From contig JAZARR010000213.1 in NCBI GenBank assembly GCA_037389465.1, positions 2,341,501-2,405,500 of the forward strand: DNA of 64,000 bases, in the 5' to 3' direction. Source of the stretch: Baylisascaris procyonis (lineage: Eukaryota > Nematoda > Chromadorea > Rhabditida > Ascarididae). The notes below the pieces were generated by a model. The model was not told the DNA's origin. It did no database searches and worked only from the letters and a program-made list of their open reading frames with translations. The translations under genes and the position numbers were made by a program. Below, one piece after another: positions 41,656-54,800 of this stretch. Numbering within the stretch: position 1 is the stretch's first letter; each line of letters starts with the position of its first letter.

Positions 41656-42402
41656 ATTACTTCATTCCTTATGAATATTTTTGAAAATAGTGCAGTAATA
41701 CTTGGAATTCCTTTCATAGTCTCTAAGTTACCAAATTCAAGGAGAGAGATAGACGAATAGAGGAGAAAAAAGAAACATTCAATGTGAATTGGAAAAGGAT
41801 GGTCGATGAGGACAGAAGGCAGTTATATTCTGATGTACGAAGTTTCTCTCCACTATCGCAAAGTGAAAAACAGGTGAGAACTTTTCGAGTTCTTCATATA
41901 TTTCTTATTGGAGAAGAGAGAGAAAGAAAAATGTGAGGAAAGATGCATCAAAATAAATACAGAAAAAGAGAATAGATCGGTTATAATAGATTAAATGAGA
42001 AAAGATGGAATATTTCATAGAATGGAAATTTTGAGAGCGAGAGAAGGATGTTATAAATGAAGAATTGGGCATAAGGTTTTATACAAAAATATATCACTTT
42101 CAGATAATAAGGAATTCAGTGGTTATTTTCATCGTCGATTTCACTAAGTACAGTAAAGCAATTTCAGAACACATCAACAACTCCAATTTCAGGATATTTT
42201 TCAGGACAAAACAACAACTCCGAGAACTCCATTATCCCCAACGAACGAATCAAAAACCAAGGATGTGGGAACATTAACCGATTTCGGTGAGGAGAAAGAC
42301 TGGGGAGAGCCATCAGGGATGATCGACTTCGAGCCTGCCGACAATAACGGACACGTCAATAAGGGTGTTCAAGCGCGTGGAACGACTGATATTGATCCAT
42401 AA
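39506..42402 (+). CDS. Unidentified multi-exon gene
   Basis: I do not recognise this protein. Candidate exons: 39506-39634 (ATG start; Ser/Gln-rich, 43 codons), 40167-40371, 40896-41008, 41306-41423, 41742-41873, 42193-42402 (TAA stop). Exons from 40896 to the stop join with matching phases (2, then 0, 0), giving about 190 residues: a helical part (KTRDELLKWIKENC), a charged coiled-coil-like part (ERDRRIEEKKETF) and an acidic Pro/Thr tail (TTPRTPLSP). The 40167 exon ends in phase 1 at every GT I can see, whereas the 40896 exon needs phase 0, so a small exon is missing or there are two genes. The 40167 exon (QNALRNYYAAHILRPARMS; FLRYRNPSVVF) faintly recalls the L51/S25/CI-B8 fold of mitochondrial ribosomal proteins, but the match is too weak to name it. 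The last acceptor could be 42193 or 42205, both in frame. Confidence 0.55.
40506..40620. repeat. Degenerate minisatellite (TGTTATGGATGGTTTG-like)
   Basis: About five imperfect copies of a unit near TCTGTTATGGATGGTTTG, roughly 18-20 bases each, within an intron of the unidentified gene. Confidence 0.75.
41582..41652. repeat. (AT)~35 microsatellite
   Basis: About 71 bases of uninterrupted AT, about 90 bases before the acceptor at 41742 in the unidentified gene. Confidence 0.97.
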
Positions 42403-45400
42403 TTCTGAACTTTCCCTATCTTTTTCCTTCATAGTAGCTTATTTCTGAAGTAACCCTAATATTTTTATTTCTCATCTATTCCCCTTCTTCCGCCTGCCCA
42501 TCATTCCCTCATAAAGTGGACAAAAGCGCTGGTGGGCTAACTTGCTAACCTGATTGTGCGAATTTGAATTTCAAAACGAGTTCTATCTATCTGTGAGGAT
42601 TCGGAGGTTGAAAAAATCACTCCTGTTAAATGCTGTGACATTTTTTAACATAAATATTAATGGTTGATGAGAATGTTGCCTATACGCTAAGGAGTGCCTC
42701 TGAGGTGGATCGTCTTATTGGCCTTATGAGAGTGCTGATGGTGGGCAATTTTTGCACTCCCAAATAACACCTCAATAATCGATATTTTAGTGATTCTTTT
42801 CTGAAAGTTCAAATGCATTTATGAAGCTTAATTTTCAAAATTTTTAAAATAATAGTCAAAAATAATTTTTTGATAAGTGCACACAGAGAATAAATAATTT
42901 CACCTTCTACATCGGACTTCAGCACAAATTAAGCACCTTTAGCAGCACTTCCGATATTTGAGCAAATGCGGTGATTAGGCGACTTCTTTATTCCTAAGCT
43001 TTTTCCCTTGGATTACGATTCAATTCTTTTTCATGTTCTTCGGGACATACTCACTCAACATCAGATATCAATTTGCCATTCTCCATATAAAGTGAGTGAA
43101 AATAATGATTACGAGAAATAAAATAATGCTGTTGAATAGTCTATAAAACATGATCATCGTCCTATTTGCGAATATTCGACAGACATAAGTGGAATAAATC
43201 TGACATAAGTTATGGTATAGTCGGTTGAGAAACAGTAACGATAAGATCGACGCTTACTGCTGCAAACTTAGGCCAATGATACCACCATAGAAAAAATCAC
43301 CATATCCTTTATATTGTTATTTTACTTATATAAAGTACAGCATAACATTCTACTAAAATTGAAGTCGCAAGCATGATATAGATACGGCATAATCTGATCT
43401 TTTATGGTGCAATATTCTATTAACTTTCAAGCGGAAAATAAAGGTGCAAAACTAAAAAATACCATGTTCTAACCATAAATATATCTGAAACGCATTTCAA
43501 TTTTTCTCACAATCTAGAATAGATGATGTTATTGCATTTATATGACTTAAATTTAAACGTTGGATTTTAATATCTCGCTATTCGCTGACAATTAAAATAT
43601 TGGAAGTTTTTGTTTGAAAAATATTACGCTTAATGTTTCATTTTAAATCTTCAATGACATTAGTAGATGTGTCAGATCATATTATGTTCATTTCTTTATT
43701 TTTGTGATTTCTTTGCTTTAAAGCATTCTTTTTTTTTCCACTTTTCAATTTATTTCACGTTCTCTTTTGTGCGAACCAGTTAAATAGAGGTTTCAAAAGA
43801 TATTTGTTGGTCTTTAGGGTCGAACTTAAGAAGTATTTCGTAGTTTTTCCACGTTGAAGTTGTTAGATATTACACAACGATAATTTTCACACATTCATAT
43901 ATTTTTTTTTCACTAATGCTAGAGTCTAAATGAACAAGAACTATGCGCTTAATCGTTCCATTTTGTGATTCAAGTAAATTTACTTCGCATGGCGGCCTTC
44001 TTGCTACGGACCTTTAGAAAACCAGACTTAAAATTGCACACATATAAAGAAACAACCAGAATGATTCTATTTGATGAAGTGTTGTGATGGATTCATGTTT
44101 ATCTTAGTTACTGAATGTGTTTTCCTGCTTCCAGCATTACAAAGCCATTGCTGTCAGATCTTTTGAGCGATTCTCAAGATAGGCAGCAATATGGGTAGAA
44201 AATGCAGTCCATCACACTCGATAGGAACTTTTAAGAAGTTATTCAGGAATGTTGCAAATGCCTGAGACCCGACGGGCATGAATAAGTGGTCTTGAACAAA
44301 TGCCGTGCAACATTTGAGATATGCGGAGCTGGTGAAAGCACTTGGCTGTCGAAAATGCCGTATAGGCGACATACCCAGCCAACTGAGCTTGGACAGCCCT
44401 GGGGAAAGTCGACAAGAAATTGCAGAAAGTCGAGAAGAAAGTACTGTTCTGCACAGAAAAGAATGCGGTATGGGGGCTTTTCGAACGCTCTTACCAATAC
44501 TGAGTGTGCCTCTAAGCTTTTTCCTCAGTCATAAACTCCGGAATAAGGTATTCTGAATCCTCGGCTGGTTCTCTGAAATTTTCGAGCAGGCCCTTGCTCT
44601 AACTTAGAGGAGCCATTGAAAAAGGTCAACGAAGTGACTATGGTAGATGTGAAGCAGTGGGGTCTATCATCGTTCACTGTTCACTTGGTATAAAAGGGAA
44701 GCATAAGTGCAGTACTACAACAAAAGTTCTGAAGCGATGGCACCATTGTCCAATGCGGTTCATCCCATCCACCACGTAGATTAGCAAAAAGACCTACAAA
44801 GAGTGCACATTTTAGAAATTGAAAGTCCTTCTCGCTTCTGCTTCTGGAAAGGCGAATAATTTCAAGGATGGGATGAGTACAAGTGCAACTTCCCATGCTT
44901 CTTCAAAAGAAGTACGACGGTAATGCAACGCTTTATTTAAAGAGACCCCTATATCCGTCGTTGTTGTTTGTGCTGCACAATAAATACAATGTTTGAGCTT
45001 TGCCACGTGGCAATCGATGGATCATCATTATCGTCTTTCCATTACGGCTGTGTGGTACCTCCCGTGCAATATGTCACAAAATTAACCGCACAATGAGCAT
45101 CTTCTGAGATAGATATCAGCCCTCCCAAAATCTTTTTTAAGCCATACGCGGACACAACAGACTGTAGTACCTGCTTCTTTTAATACTACTTGGTATTTGT
45201 GAAAACTTTGTCCCCTTCTTCTTCAGCGTGTTTCAGCATCCAACTCGTATTTTATCCAGCATAGCACGTGATCTGATCACTGCGCCCATACGACGTACTC
45301 CATTCGCTTCAGAATTCAAAAGTGTCTTCAACGTTCGAGTAATGTTTTACAGTTTTATTTCAAAGAAACCTCATCGGCTGACGAAAACTTTGATTCCTAA

Positions 45401-45891
45401 CAACCAACAGAGAATGGGGTGAAAGATTGAGCTCGTCGTTGGCACTGATCGGAAAGGTTTAAAAAATTTGAAAAGGGCTTAGAAAAAAAGAAAGAAAGAC
45501 CTTGGGGTCCTCCAAAGGCGAGCTCAATCCTCCTCATGCCCCTACTTCTAGAAATGATAACTCGCGTGGTCAGACTTATGTAAAACGATGGTAAAACCCC
45601 GGGCCTAAAAATGCAAAGGGAAAGAGAATAGAGTAAGAACAACCGCTGGTGAACGTCCCCTATACGGGTGGAACATAACAGAAGAAAGAAAAAGACAAGC
45701 GAAAAGGAAAGAGAAGAGGTGAGGTTAGGTCGAGAGGAATCGAGATGCATCAATCAACAACAAATAACTTAACAGGCGTTGTAGGAAATGTGGCACAGGG
45801 CGAGGAAGACTATATTACGACGACACAACTAGAGACAGCCTTCTACCCATAGTGACAAACAGAGCGGAATCGCAACTTGCATACTAAACGA
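42403..45891. other. Intergenic region between unidentified gene and PCCA
   Basis: The 3' ends of two convergent genes flank this stretch. An AATAAA at 42889-42894 may serve the plus-strand gene. From about 44.1 kb the sequence is less AT-rich and several frames are open on both strands without a coherent protein. One block at 45237-45338 has the form of an internal exon. I see no known mobile element. Confidence 0.45.
45237..45338 (+). other. Orphan exon-like block
   Basis: A 102-base open block bounded by GTTTCAG before and GTAATG after, phase 0 to phase 0, translating to 34 residues that include ARDLITAPIRRTPFASEF. No neighbouring partner exon was found. It may belong to an unseen gene or be chance. 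Confidence 0.25.
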
Positions 45892-48800
45892 TCATTCAAG
45901 TTCCACCAAAACAAATCCCTCTTCGACCGTATCTCCCGGCTTGCAGTTCACTTTCTTCACCTTTCCGGTCTTGCCGGCCAATAAACTGTTCTGCATTTTC
46001 ATAGCCTCCATCACACAAAGCTCCTGTCCTTCAGTCACCATCATGCCCTCTTTGGCAGTGACGCTCTTGATGGCTCCGGGCATCGGTGCAATCACCACCG
46101 TTGAAAGATCGAGCTTCGGCTTCTCTTTCATGAACTTCAACATGTCATTTGCCAGTGCCGGCATCACCTTCATCTTGAATGGTGATCCTTTGTAGATCAA
46201 CGTGAACTGAAACAACACCCAATCAAGCATTCACGATCAAACCACATATGATGGACGCATAAGAACGAAACAAAAATTCAAGCTTATTTAAAACAAAGAA
46301 AACTTAAGCCCTACAACAGGCTGCACTTTTACTACACCAAGCGTTAATCGTTGAACGGAAGGCCAACGCATCTATTAAATTTAAGAAGTCAATGCCCACC
46401 AACATAAAGCAGAACATCACTAGCATATGAATGATCCAGATTCCCACAAAAAACTCTGCTTCTAGAATCCTCAAAACCGATCCATATGCTTCCACAATCC
46501 ACAAGCTGCGCCTCACCTGCTGCTGTCCGTCAGTTTCAAACAACCAAGGATAAAGATGCCAATCAGCTCGACACTGTTGATAGATGAACTAACTGATTTC
46601 ATTACCATGAAGTGGTAGAGTCCCATATCAGTGCTTGAAAGAACTTAATTATGATTCCAATGATAGAAGAATATGAACACACCTCTCCAGGCTTCTTGTT
46701 AGCGATTTGAGTGGCGACGCCTTTGCCGTTGACCGTCAGATGAAGAACCGATCTCGCAAGGTTTAGATCGCCTCTCAGATTCACCTTTTTGCCATCAACG
46801 ACAACCTTAAAATGTGCAAAAGTGCAAACATATCACTTATTGTAATACTGTTTGTTTCAACCAAAAAAAAAATAACAGGCCAAACATAATAAGACTGGTG
46901 CGTGCCTAGTCGCTTCACAGGTACAGACATTTACCTGGTTTATGGGCACTTATAAACACCTGAGTTCAGAAAAATAACACAACAACTAGAGAGACGAAGA
47001 TCATTAATAGCTGGAATAATGAATACACTTACGTTAGCCTGGCCTGGGTTTCCGTCGATGAAATTCACCTGCACATTAGCGCGATGAACGGATCCCTCCT
47101 CACTATAGCGCGGGAACTCCACAACATAATCGTATTCCTTCTTGTATGGATCTTAAAAAAATATATCTATTATTTTTCGCATAGATTATAAAGATATTCA
47201 CTAAATTAACTTAAAATCTACACGACTTGGAAGTCGTAATTGTGGTACTATTCCGTTAAAAATTTCAAAATTACTATCGCGTTACTTTCAACAATTAAAG
47301 ATTACATTGCAATCAAAATAAGCGATAACAATACCCTTGAAAATGAAGAGAAAAGAAACCATGCTTGCTGCTGTCGATCACATTCGCATAACGGAATAGT
47401 ACCATACACATCGATAGCATGCAAAAACCTTGTGAATGGTGCAGGGAAGATTACGAGCATTGTGCAACATAGACAACACATCCTTGTAAAGAAACGACAA
47501 TCGACAGGCTTACTTTCTGATCTTGCCGGCTTGAAAAGCAAGTCTTCTGTGGAAATCTTAACATATTGCGGAAATATTCAGCGATCCCTAACATTCGATA
47601 CCCCCTCAACACTCTTCAAACTGTCGCCATCTTAGCTACGCTCTCATCTATACAAATAAATCAAAAACTCTAAATCAGCTGTAAGAAATTGTGCGAATTA
47701 TCGAATGAATTAAACGTAAATAATGAACTTAAATGGAGAGCGGGATGGAAAACAATTACAGTCATCTCAAGAACTGAATCGCTTTGAGAACGGGAAATTT
47801 AGAGACTTTACGGGATTCAATCAAACAGTTCAACAAACGAATGATGAACCCGTTATATGCTCCAATAAAACTCAATTCATTCAGTGTTGATGACTTTTTT
47901 GCAAGCAATGAATGTTCCTATTCCTAGCCATAATTGAGACAGAACCTCAACACAACCACTATTGTGTTTTCTGTTTCAAGAAAGGCTCTGCAGAATACAA
48001 CGGAAGATCATCTCAATATCAGAAAAAAAAGTGCAGCAAAATCTGCAAACTCTTTAAAAAAGAATTCGCACAAAAATTTGCAGTGTTTCAAAAGAAGGCA
48101 GCTTTGCTTATGCAATCGAAGCCGTTGTGTTTCTCAAGCAACCCCACACACATCGTTTGCCCAGTAATGTGCCGAAAACCACTCCCAACAAGCAATAGTG
48201 CTCAAAGATATTAGAGAACTGAAGTCAGGGACATGGCAGAGATCGATCACACAACACAAAAACAACAAACGAAAATAAAAGACACTGGAAGTTACACCGC
48301 GCCCTTCACTATCTTCAATCCTCCTTCCCCCCCCCCCCCCCCTCCCCTCAACTTTATATTCATTCGAAGGGCCTTCTTTACGTTGTCCGTTTGTTCGAAA
48401 GAATTGAATTTCTATTGAAATAAAACATGCCATCTAGGGATGTCATTTCAGGAATGAGCGACAACTATCACAGAAAAGATAAAATCAGATGATAGGAAGC
48501 GTCAATCAACAACGATTCTCAAATCGAATGAATTCCCACAACACCGACACACTATACGATCCATAAGACGCCATGCAACGAGAACACTGTTCGTGAAGTG
48601 AAAACGATGAAGAGGGACAAATCACGGACATAGGACGCACCATTGTCTCGTCTCGCAACCATCACTTGTGGGGAACGTATGAAGGACTTTCTTTGGCTGC
48701 ATTGAATATTTCCACCTTGTTCCCATCCCCATACAACTATCCCACATAAGAACAAATGCAAAAATCGCGAGGTTATTTCTAAGTGATTTTCAGATGAAGT

Positions 48801-51800
48801 AGTGCTACCACCACCAAAAATACAAGCCAAATAGTTATGCAGCTAAATAAGTTGCAAGATGAAACGGAACGTTTCTGTTAAGGGAAAATTGAACTCTCCA
48901 CAGTTGTGACCATCGAATGAAATAATCATATACCAATGTGGGTTCCGCTACCTGAACAATGATATGAATGAGCATTTTTGAAAATAAAAGAAAAAAAAAA
49001 CGCTATTTTGGCTTATCGCCACAATAAATCCACCGTTAGCATGTCATGAGCAGCACGGCAATTTCTGAAACCACGTAAAAAAATCGGAATAAAAAAACTG
49101 AACAAAGATAATAACGTGGAAAAAACTCCTTTTTCTACCTTCGAAAATGTATTTATGCAAAATTAGGAGATTGCTAATGCATACCGTGCTGTTGCAGCAT
49201 CCATTGACATATGCTTCATAATCTCAGGGGCAACTTTCTGACTCAGAAACTTTCCAAAATTTAATGGAAAATTTAACATGAGCATATTTTACTGCATCTT
49301 TTGCAGTTCCCAAGTTTTCGCAGAAAGAAAATAAAAACACATAAATGTTAAGAAATAAAATCAGATCATTCATTTGAGTCTCATGGTGAAAAACATAAGG
49401 AAAAGAAAAGGGGACTGTGGAAGGGTGGAGGAGGTAAGCTGGAGTGCCAGGATCTCCAAGGTGTTTTTATTTGAGATTTTATGATGGCTATAACTAAAGT
49501 TGCATCATCCACGAAAATGGACTCTCGAGGCTGGTCAGTATTCGTCGAGCTCACATGATTGAACGCTTCTCGCAAAAAAAGCACGCATTAGCAATCGCTC
49601 GCTTTAGTGCCTGAGCTATCCGAAACTGTAATCCTATAGCAGCTGCAACCTCAGGTCATAAAAGTGAACAATAGCAAAGAATCGTTAGGCACAAAATGCA
49701 GCGTTATCCAATTCTCATTTGCTGATGAAGTTAGCACTTCGTGTACGATTTCACATCACCAATCTCAAGAAGGTAGAAAACTAACAACGATAAGGCATAA
49801 GACGAAAAGCACATTCGCGTGTAAGCGCACAAATATTCGTCACCGGAGAAGCGGAACGTTTGAAGCAAAGCAGTGCGTTTCAACTCTTTCACAAAATTAC
49901 TATATTTTATCTTTTTTTCTTATTCGATCAACAATTTATAAGAGAATAGTGCAAAATAAAACTGAATCTATGAACGTTATTTCGTCTCTCTTCTACCATC
50001 AATCCCCTACTTCCAAAAGTATCATCATCACACGAAAACGATATGATTTTTCAAATCTGAAAGCAGTAGCAGAATGCAAACATAAGCATCGTGAAAGCAT
50101 CCTTGCAACAGATGAAACCCGAAGAAAGTTTTCAAATGTCAAAAGGACAACGATACCGCAAAAAAAGGTTCACATCATGGAATGGCTTTTTGCCGACAAC
50201 CGACTGTCACATCTCGCGTTCCCGTTTCATACTACCAGCACTCCGATTTTACAACGTCATTTAATGAAACACAATAAACGACAGTATACCATACTACAGC
50301 TAAATGCAGTCGCTGTCGTTGCTAGAGCTAATTCATCTACTGTGTTAAGTCAGCACTGCTCAAATCAAGGTTCTGGCTTATAAACACACCACGTTCAATC
50401 GCTTACCTCACCTTGAAATTCTCGTTGACTTTATTGCTGGGATGTGTATCGAATTCGGTCGTTGTGACCAGAAATTTAAAAAAAAAAAAACTTAATCTCA
50501 ACACGTTGGTTGCAGCCAAGAAAACAATTCAGCAACGCGAACGCATACAATCGAACCTAAGATCCCACAGATAAATCTAACTCCCGCTGATTAGTACGAA
50601 AAACTTGAGGATGACAACTTACCATGGACGGTTCCTCGCTGGCGAGTTTGGTTCATGAATTGTTGTGAGCGAGCCGATTTACGTGCTTGCAATGCTGCGC
50701 TCAACGCAACGATATCTCTCTCTTCTTCTTCGTTCAACAGCGCACCTAATACATGCCAAAGATTAGCATTACTAACTAGGGGAACGGAGGCAAAAATTGC
50801 ATTAGGTGGTCGTAATATTTCACTCGGTAGATTATCAGATGGGAAACTCTGAGCTAGTAATTTCTGACCATGCTCGTGAAAAAAAAAAATTTAAATTCGA
50901 CTCTCATCCAATCATTGCATCTGCGAACGTCAAATGACCAATAAATTTTCCAGTGGAATTCAGAATAGTAACAGTACAGTATACTAGAAAGAAGAGTAAA
51001 AGCAGATGTTGTTTTGGCAATAAGTAAATGTTGAATAATTTTCTCAAATTACGTAAGCACCGCAGAGGTGATTAGATGACAATTGAAACGTTGACACTCC
51101 AAGCGACTATATTCTCCAAAAGTCCATTTTTTTATTGAGATTCATTTAAAATTACTTCAATCAAATGGAAACATGACAGCATTAAGTATTCGAAAGAATC
51201 AACCCATATGAGAAAATTGATAAAAACAACTGTTTTCTTATATGAGTGAACCTCAGGAACTCACCCATGAAGCCCTCAGGATAGGTCTCGGGAAGGTACT
51301 TTGTAGTGATATCACCCTTGCGGAATCTCTTCTCTTCAATGATGTCGCGAAGAAGAGGAATATTGTGTGTCGGCTGAAATTGTACGGATAGTTTATAAAA
51401 ATCGATTTCTCGTCAGGAGCAAATCTCCACCACCTCATCTTATACGAAGGCGGGCGGCATTTAACCTAGGCACTTCCGCGACTGATCTCCAGGAATACAC
51501 CACCGCACAAATCGACAACTCTCCAGCAATTACTATTGAGAGTTGATTCCTGAAGTGAAATTTCACGAAGGGAACGCCTGCTGTTTAGAGCGATGATCAC
51601 CTCCCCAAAAACATCCGTAAATTGAAATGGGACGAAACATCGAGCACGGTCTGTTAGAAATAATTGCAAGTCTTAAAACCGTCACAATTCAGAACGGTTC
51701 AACTCTTCCCTCCATGTATCTTTTAATAGCCCATACACCTTCAGCTTGCTAGGACGATGGTGCACGCGTCGGGGGCAAACAGTGCAATTTGAACACAGCC

Positions 51801-54800
51801 AAATGATTAAATGAGGCTGCGACCATTGCATAAACCACTAGAACTGGTTTTCTAAGACAACTAAAATAACGCTGTTCCCCTTCTGCGAACCTGTGAAAAG
51901 TCGGTTGGGATTGGGAGTACAGACGTAAACTTACACCGCGAATGACGTAGTTGTCGAGAGCATCTCGCATGCGATCAAGCGCTTGCTGACGATTCTTACC
52001 GTGAGTCACCAGCTGCAATAATACTTCATCTTACTTGTGATGAAGCGATAATGTCGAAGGGACCTCTGGACGATTCAACAGCTCCATATTTCCCGCGCTT
52101 CCAATCAACGACTGCCTAATATGAATAATGAGCAAATTCGAAACACGAAGATTTTTTAGATTCCACAAATGCAATGGCATCTTGCTACCATAGCTCCATA
52201 ACAGCGGCTATGCCATTCAATTGTTGTTTTGAATAAAATGTGCCGCAGCAGCAGACCTTCCGCAACACCTCACAACATGCCACAGTAGCCCGTTCCAGCT
52301 CTCTCTTATTCTTCCCCTCAATGAGATTTGAGGTACGCCTCATAGTTTTCATCAAACACCCCCCGAAACCGTCTCGCTGTATATTCTTTGAGATTGCTGT
52401 ATATTCCTTGATGTTTTTCGTTGAACAAGATAATGAACGAAAAGAAAGTAAACCTTGCAAATGAGCGGATCATAGTAGATGGAGATCTCCGATCCTTCGC
52501 GAATGCCTGAATCGCAACGTACTCCTTCTACCTTGAGTGGTTCCTCGTATTTTGTAAGACGACCCACAGATGGTAGACCGAATCCTTTGTATGGATCCTA
52601 CATAAATACAGCATTTTATAATTCATATTTCCTATAAACATCGGAAACCCACCTATTTCTTTTTCAAAAAAAAAACCTCGTTTTATTCATCCCATAGACA
52701 TAACTTACTAAACAGAAATCTGCAACGGGGAAAACACTCCGAAAATAAAGTCAAAATATAAAGATTGAATAAATGCACAAAAGCAAAAAACTGCGTTCAC
52801 GAAAGACAGCAAAGATATCACAATCTAAATAGCACTGGTAAATTAGTGAAATTTTTCCATGTTAGAACCATACGTGATGTTTCCCAACTGTATAAACTTA
52901 TCTTAGAGCACCTTACTAAGAACAATTAGTACTCATCCTCATTAAATCAGTTACCTTCAAGACCCAATGATCAAACAAGACAAGAGTGAACATGCCTCAG
53001 CGTAGACACGGCATTCGAATGCCCATCCTCGGATACCGATATCGCTTTGTTTGACATTCAGTTTGTGACCATAACAGACGCGAAGCATTTGTTGTACGAT
53101 GTCGAGTCCAGTGATCGCTTCAGTGATCGGATGCTCTACCTAAAACAACAACGCATGTATATTTCATACTCATGCTAAAACATAGAACGTCCTACAATAC
53201 TGAATAAATCAGAATATAAGAAAAATATACTTGCAATGACTGTTAATTAACTTAATATTAAGGAGCTAGATAAGATTGCACACCTGAAGTCGAGTGTTCA
53301 TTTCCAAGAAATAGAAGTTCTTCTTCGAGTCGACCAAGAATTCCACTGTACCAGCCGAGTCGTAGCCGACGGCAAGAGCAAGTTGAGTGGCTAAAACGAA
53401 GCGAAACGTTTCAACGGCGTCGTAATTGAAAACAGCGAAGATGAATTAATCCTATGAAAGCCGAAATAAAATTCATAATGGAAGACGATTCAAAATTATT
53501 TCATCGATGCCATCATGTTTAGCTCTAAACGATTGCATGATGAAAATTCATATAAAATGTTACTTTCTTTCAAATAAAAGAACCCTTATAGGCCAATTAT
53601 ATTTACATTCATTTCTTTATGATAATACAATAATTTATTCCTCACCAACTATGTTAACATCAGAAACCATTATCCTACTTTTAATAGAAAGTATGAAAAA
53701 GTTTGAGCCTTAAAAACATATAAAGAAAAGTATTCTTCCCCGTTTTTTCCATTAGTCTTGCAAGAAACAAACCTTGAGCGCCCATCTTCTTTCGCATTTC
53801 GGGATCGACGAAGGAAGACGGAGCCTCCTCAATCACCTTTTGGTTTCGTCGCTGAATGGAGCACTCTCGCTCGTTCAGCCAAATCGCATTACCATGTTTG
53901 TCGCATAGCACCTATAAAACAACACAACCTCATATTATTGGTGCCAGATTAGACTGATTCATTGTTCCCACCGTTCATTTCGCTCACCTAATGTAGCAAA
54001 GCGTTCCATCCAGAAAAAGTTGAGGAACATTAAATTATATAACGTTAATCACCCTACCCACAACAAAAAACATTTTTCGCTCCCACTACACCTCAAAATC
54101 TGAATTGATTGCTTACCTGCATTTCGATGTGGCGGGGGTTATCGATGAACTTCTCAACGAGCATACGGTCATCACCGAACGATGATTTGGCCTCTTGCTT
54201 CGAAAGCCTGTAGCCGTCACGAGCCTCCTTATCGTTCCATGCGATACGCATACCCTTGCCACCACCACCGGCCGATGCCTTGATCATGACCGGATAGCCA
54301 ATCTGGTTCGCCACTTTCACGCACTCATCTTCGTCCTTCAAACGATTCACTAGGCATTAAATGGATCCATTCCTGCCTAGCAATTTAGTGCATGTGATAG
54401 ATAATAAACAGCAGCCAAGGTGGTGAATTCTTTTCATAGAATAATTCAATGCTTTTTGACAGAAAAGATGATTCCAAAAAGAGGAAAAAAGGAAGAAATT
54501 GGAAGAGCTTACGTTAATTTCGCCATCATAGCCTGGGATCATGTTGACACGAGCTTCGGTAGCAATCCGTTTCGAATGGATCTTGTCGCCCATAGCCAGA
54601 ATAGCCTTCGAATTTGGACCAATGAACTTCGCACCTGCCTCTTCCAGCTGCGCTGCGAACGTCGTATTTTCCGACAAGAAACCATAACCAGGGTGCACCT
54701 AAACAGTGGGATTAGTTCTACGTACTGCTCGAAGGAGGTAAAGCAATTGTGAGGTTAAACCGAAAAAGTTTAAGGTTGGAACTTCATGGAATTTAAAATT

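Larger units (their letters stand above)
47152..50622 (-). other. PCCA intron 12 (3.5 kb)
   Basis: The largest PCCA intron. It contains an inverted repeat pair (47243-47258 / 47389-47404), a C16 run at 48327-48342 and, on the opposite strand, the longest open frame of the window (49640-50383). No minus-strand exon is missing here, because phase 1 joins GTCCATG to ATCCATAC to give the expected Asp-Pro-Tyr. Confidence 0.7.

Noticed and set aside
45397..45753. 118-residue minus-strand frame with a Leu/Phe/Ser-rich middle
   Set aside because: It superficially resembles a signal peptide, but lies downstream of PCCA in low-complexity purine-rich sequence and has no recognisable domain.
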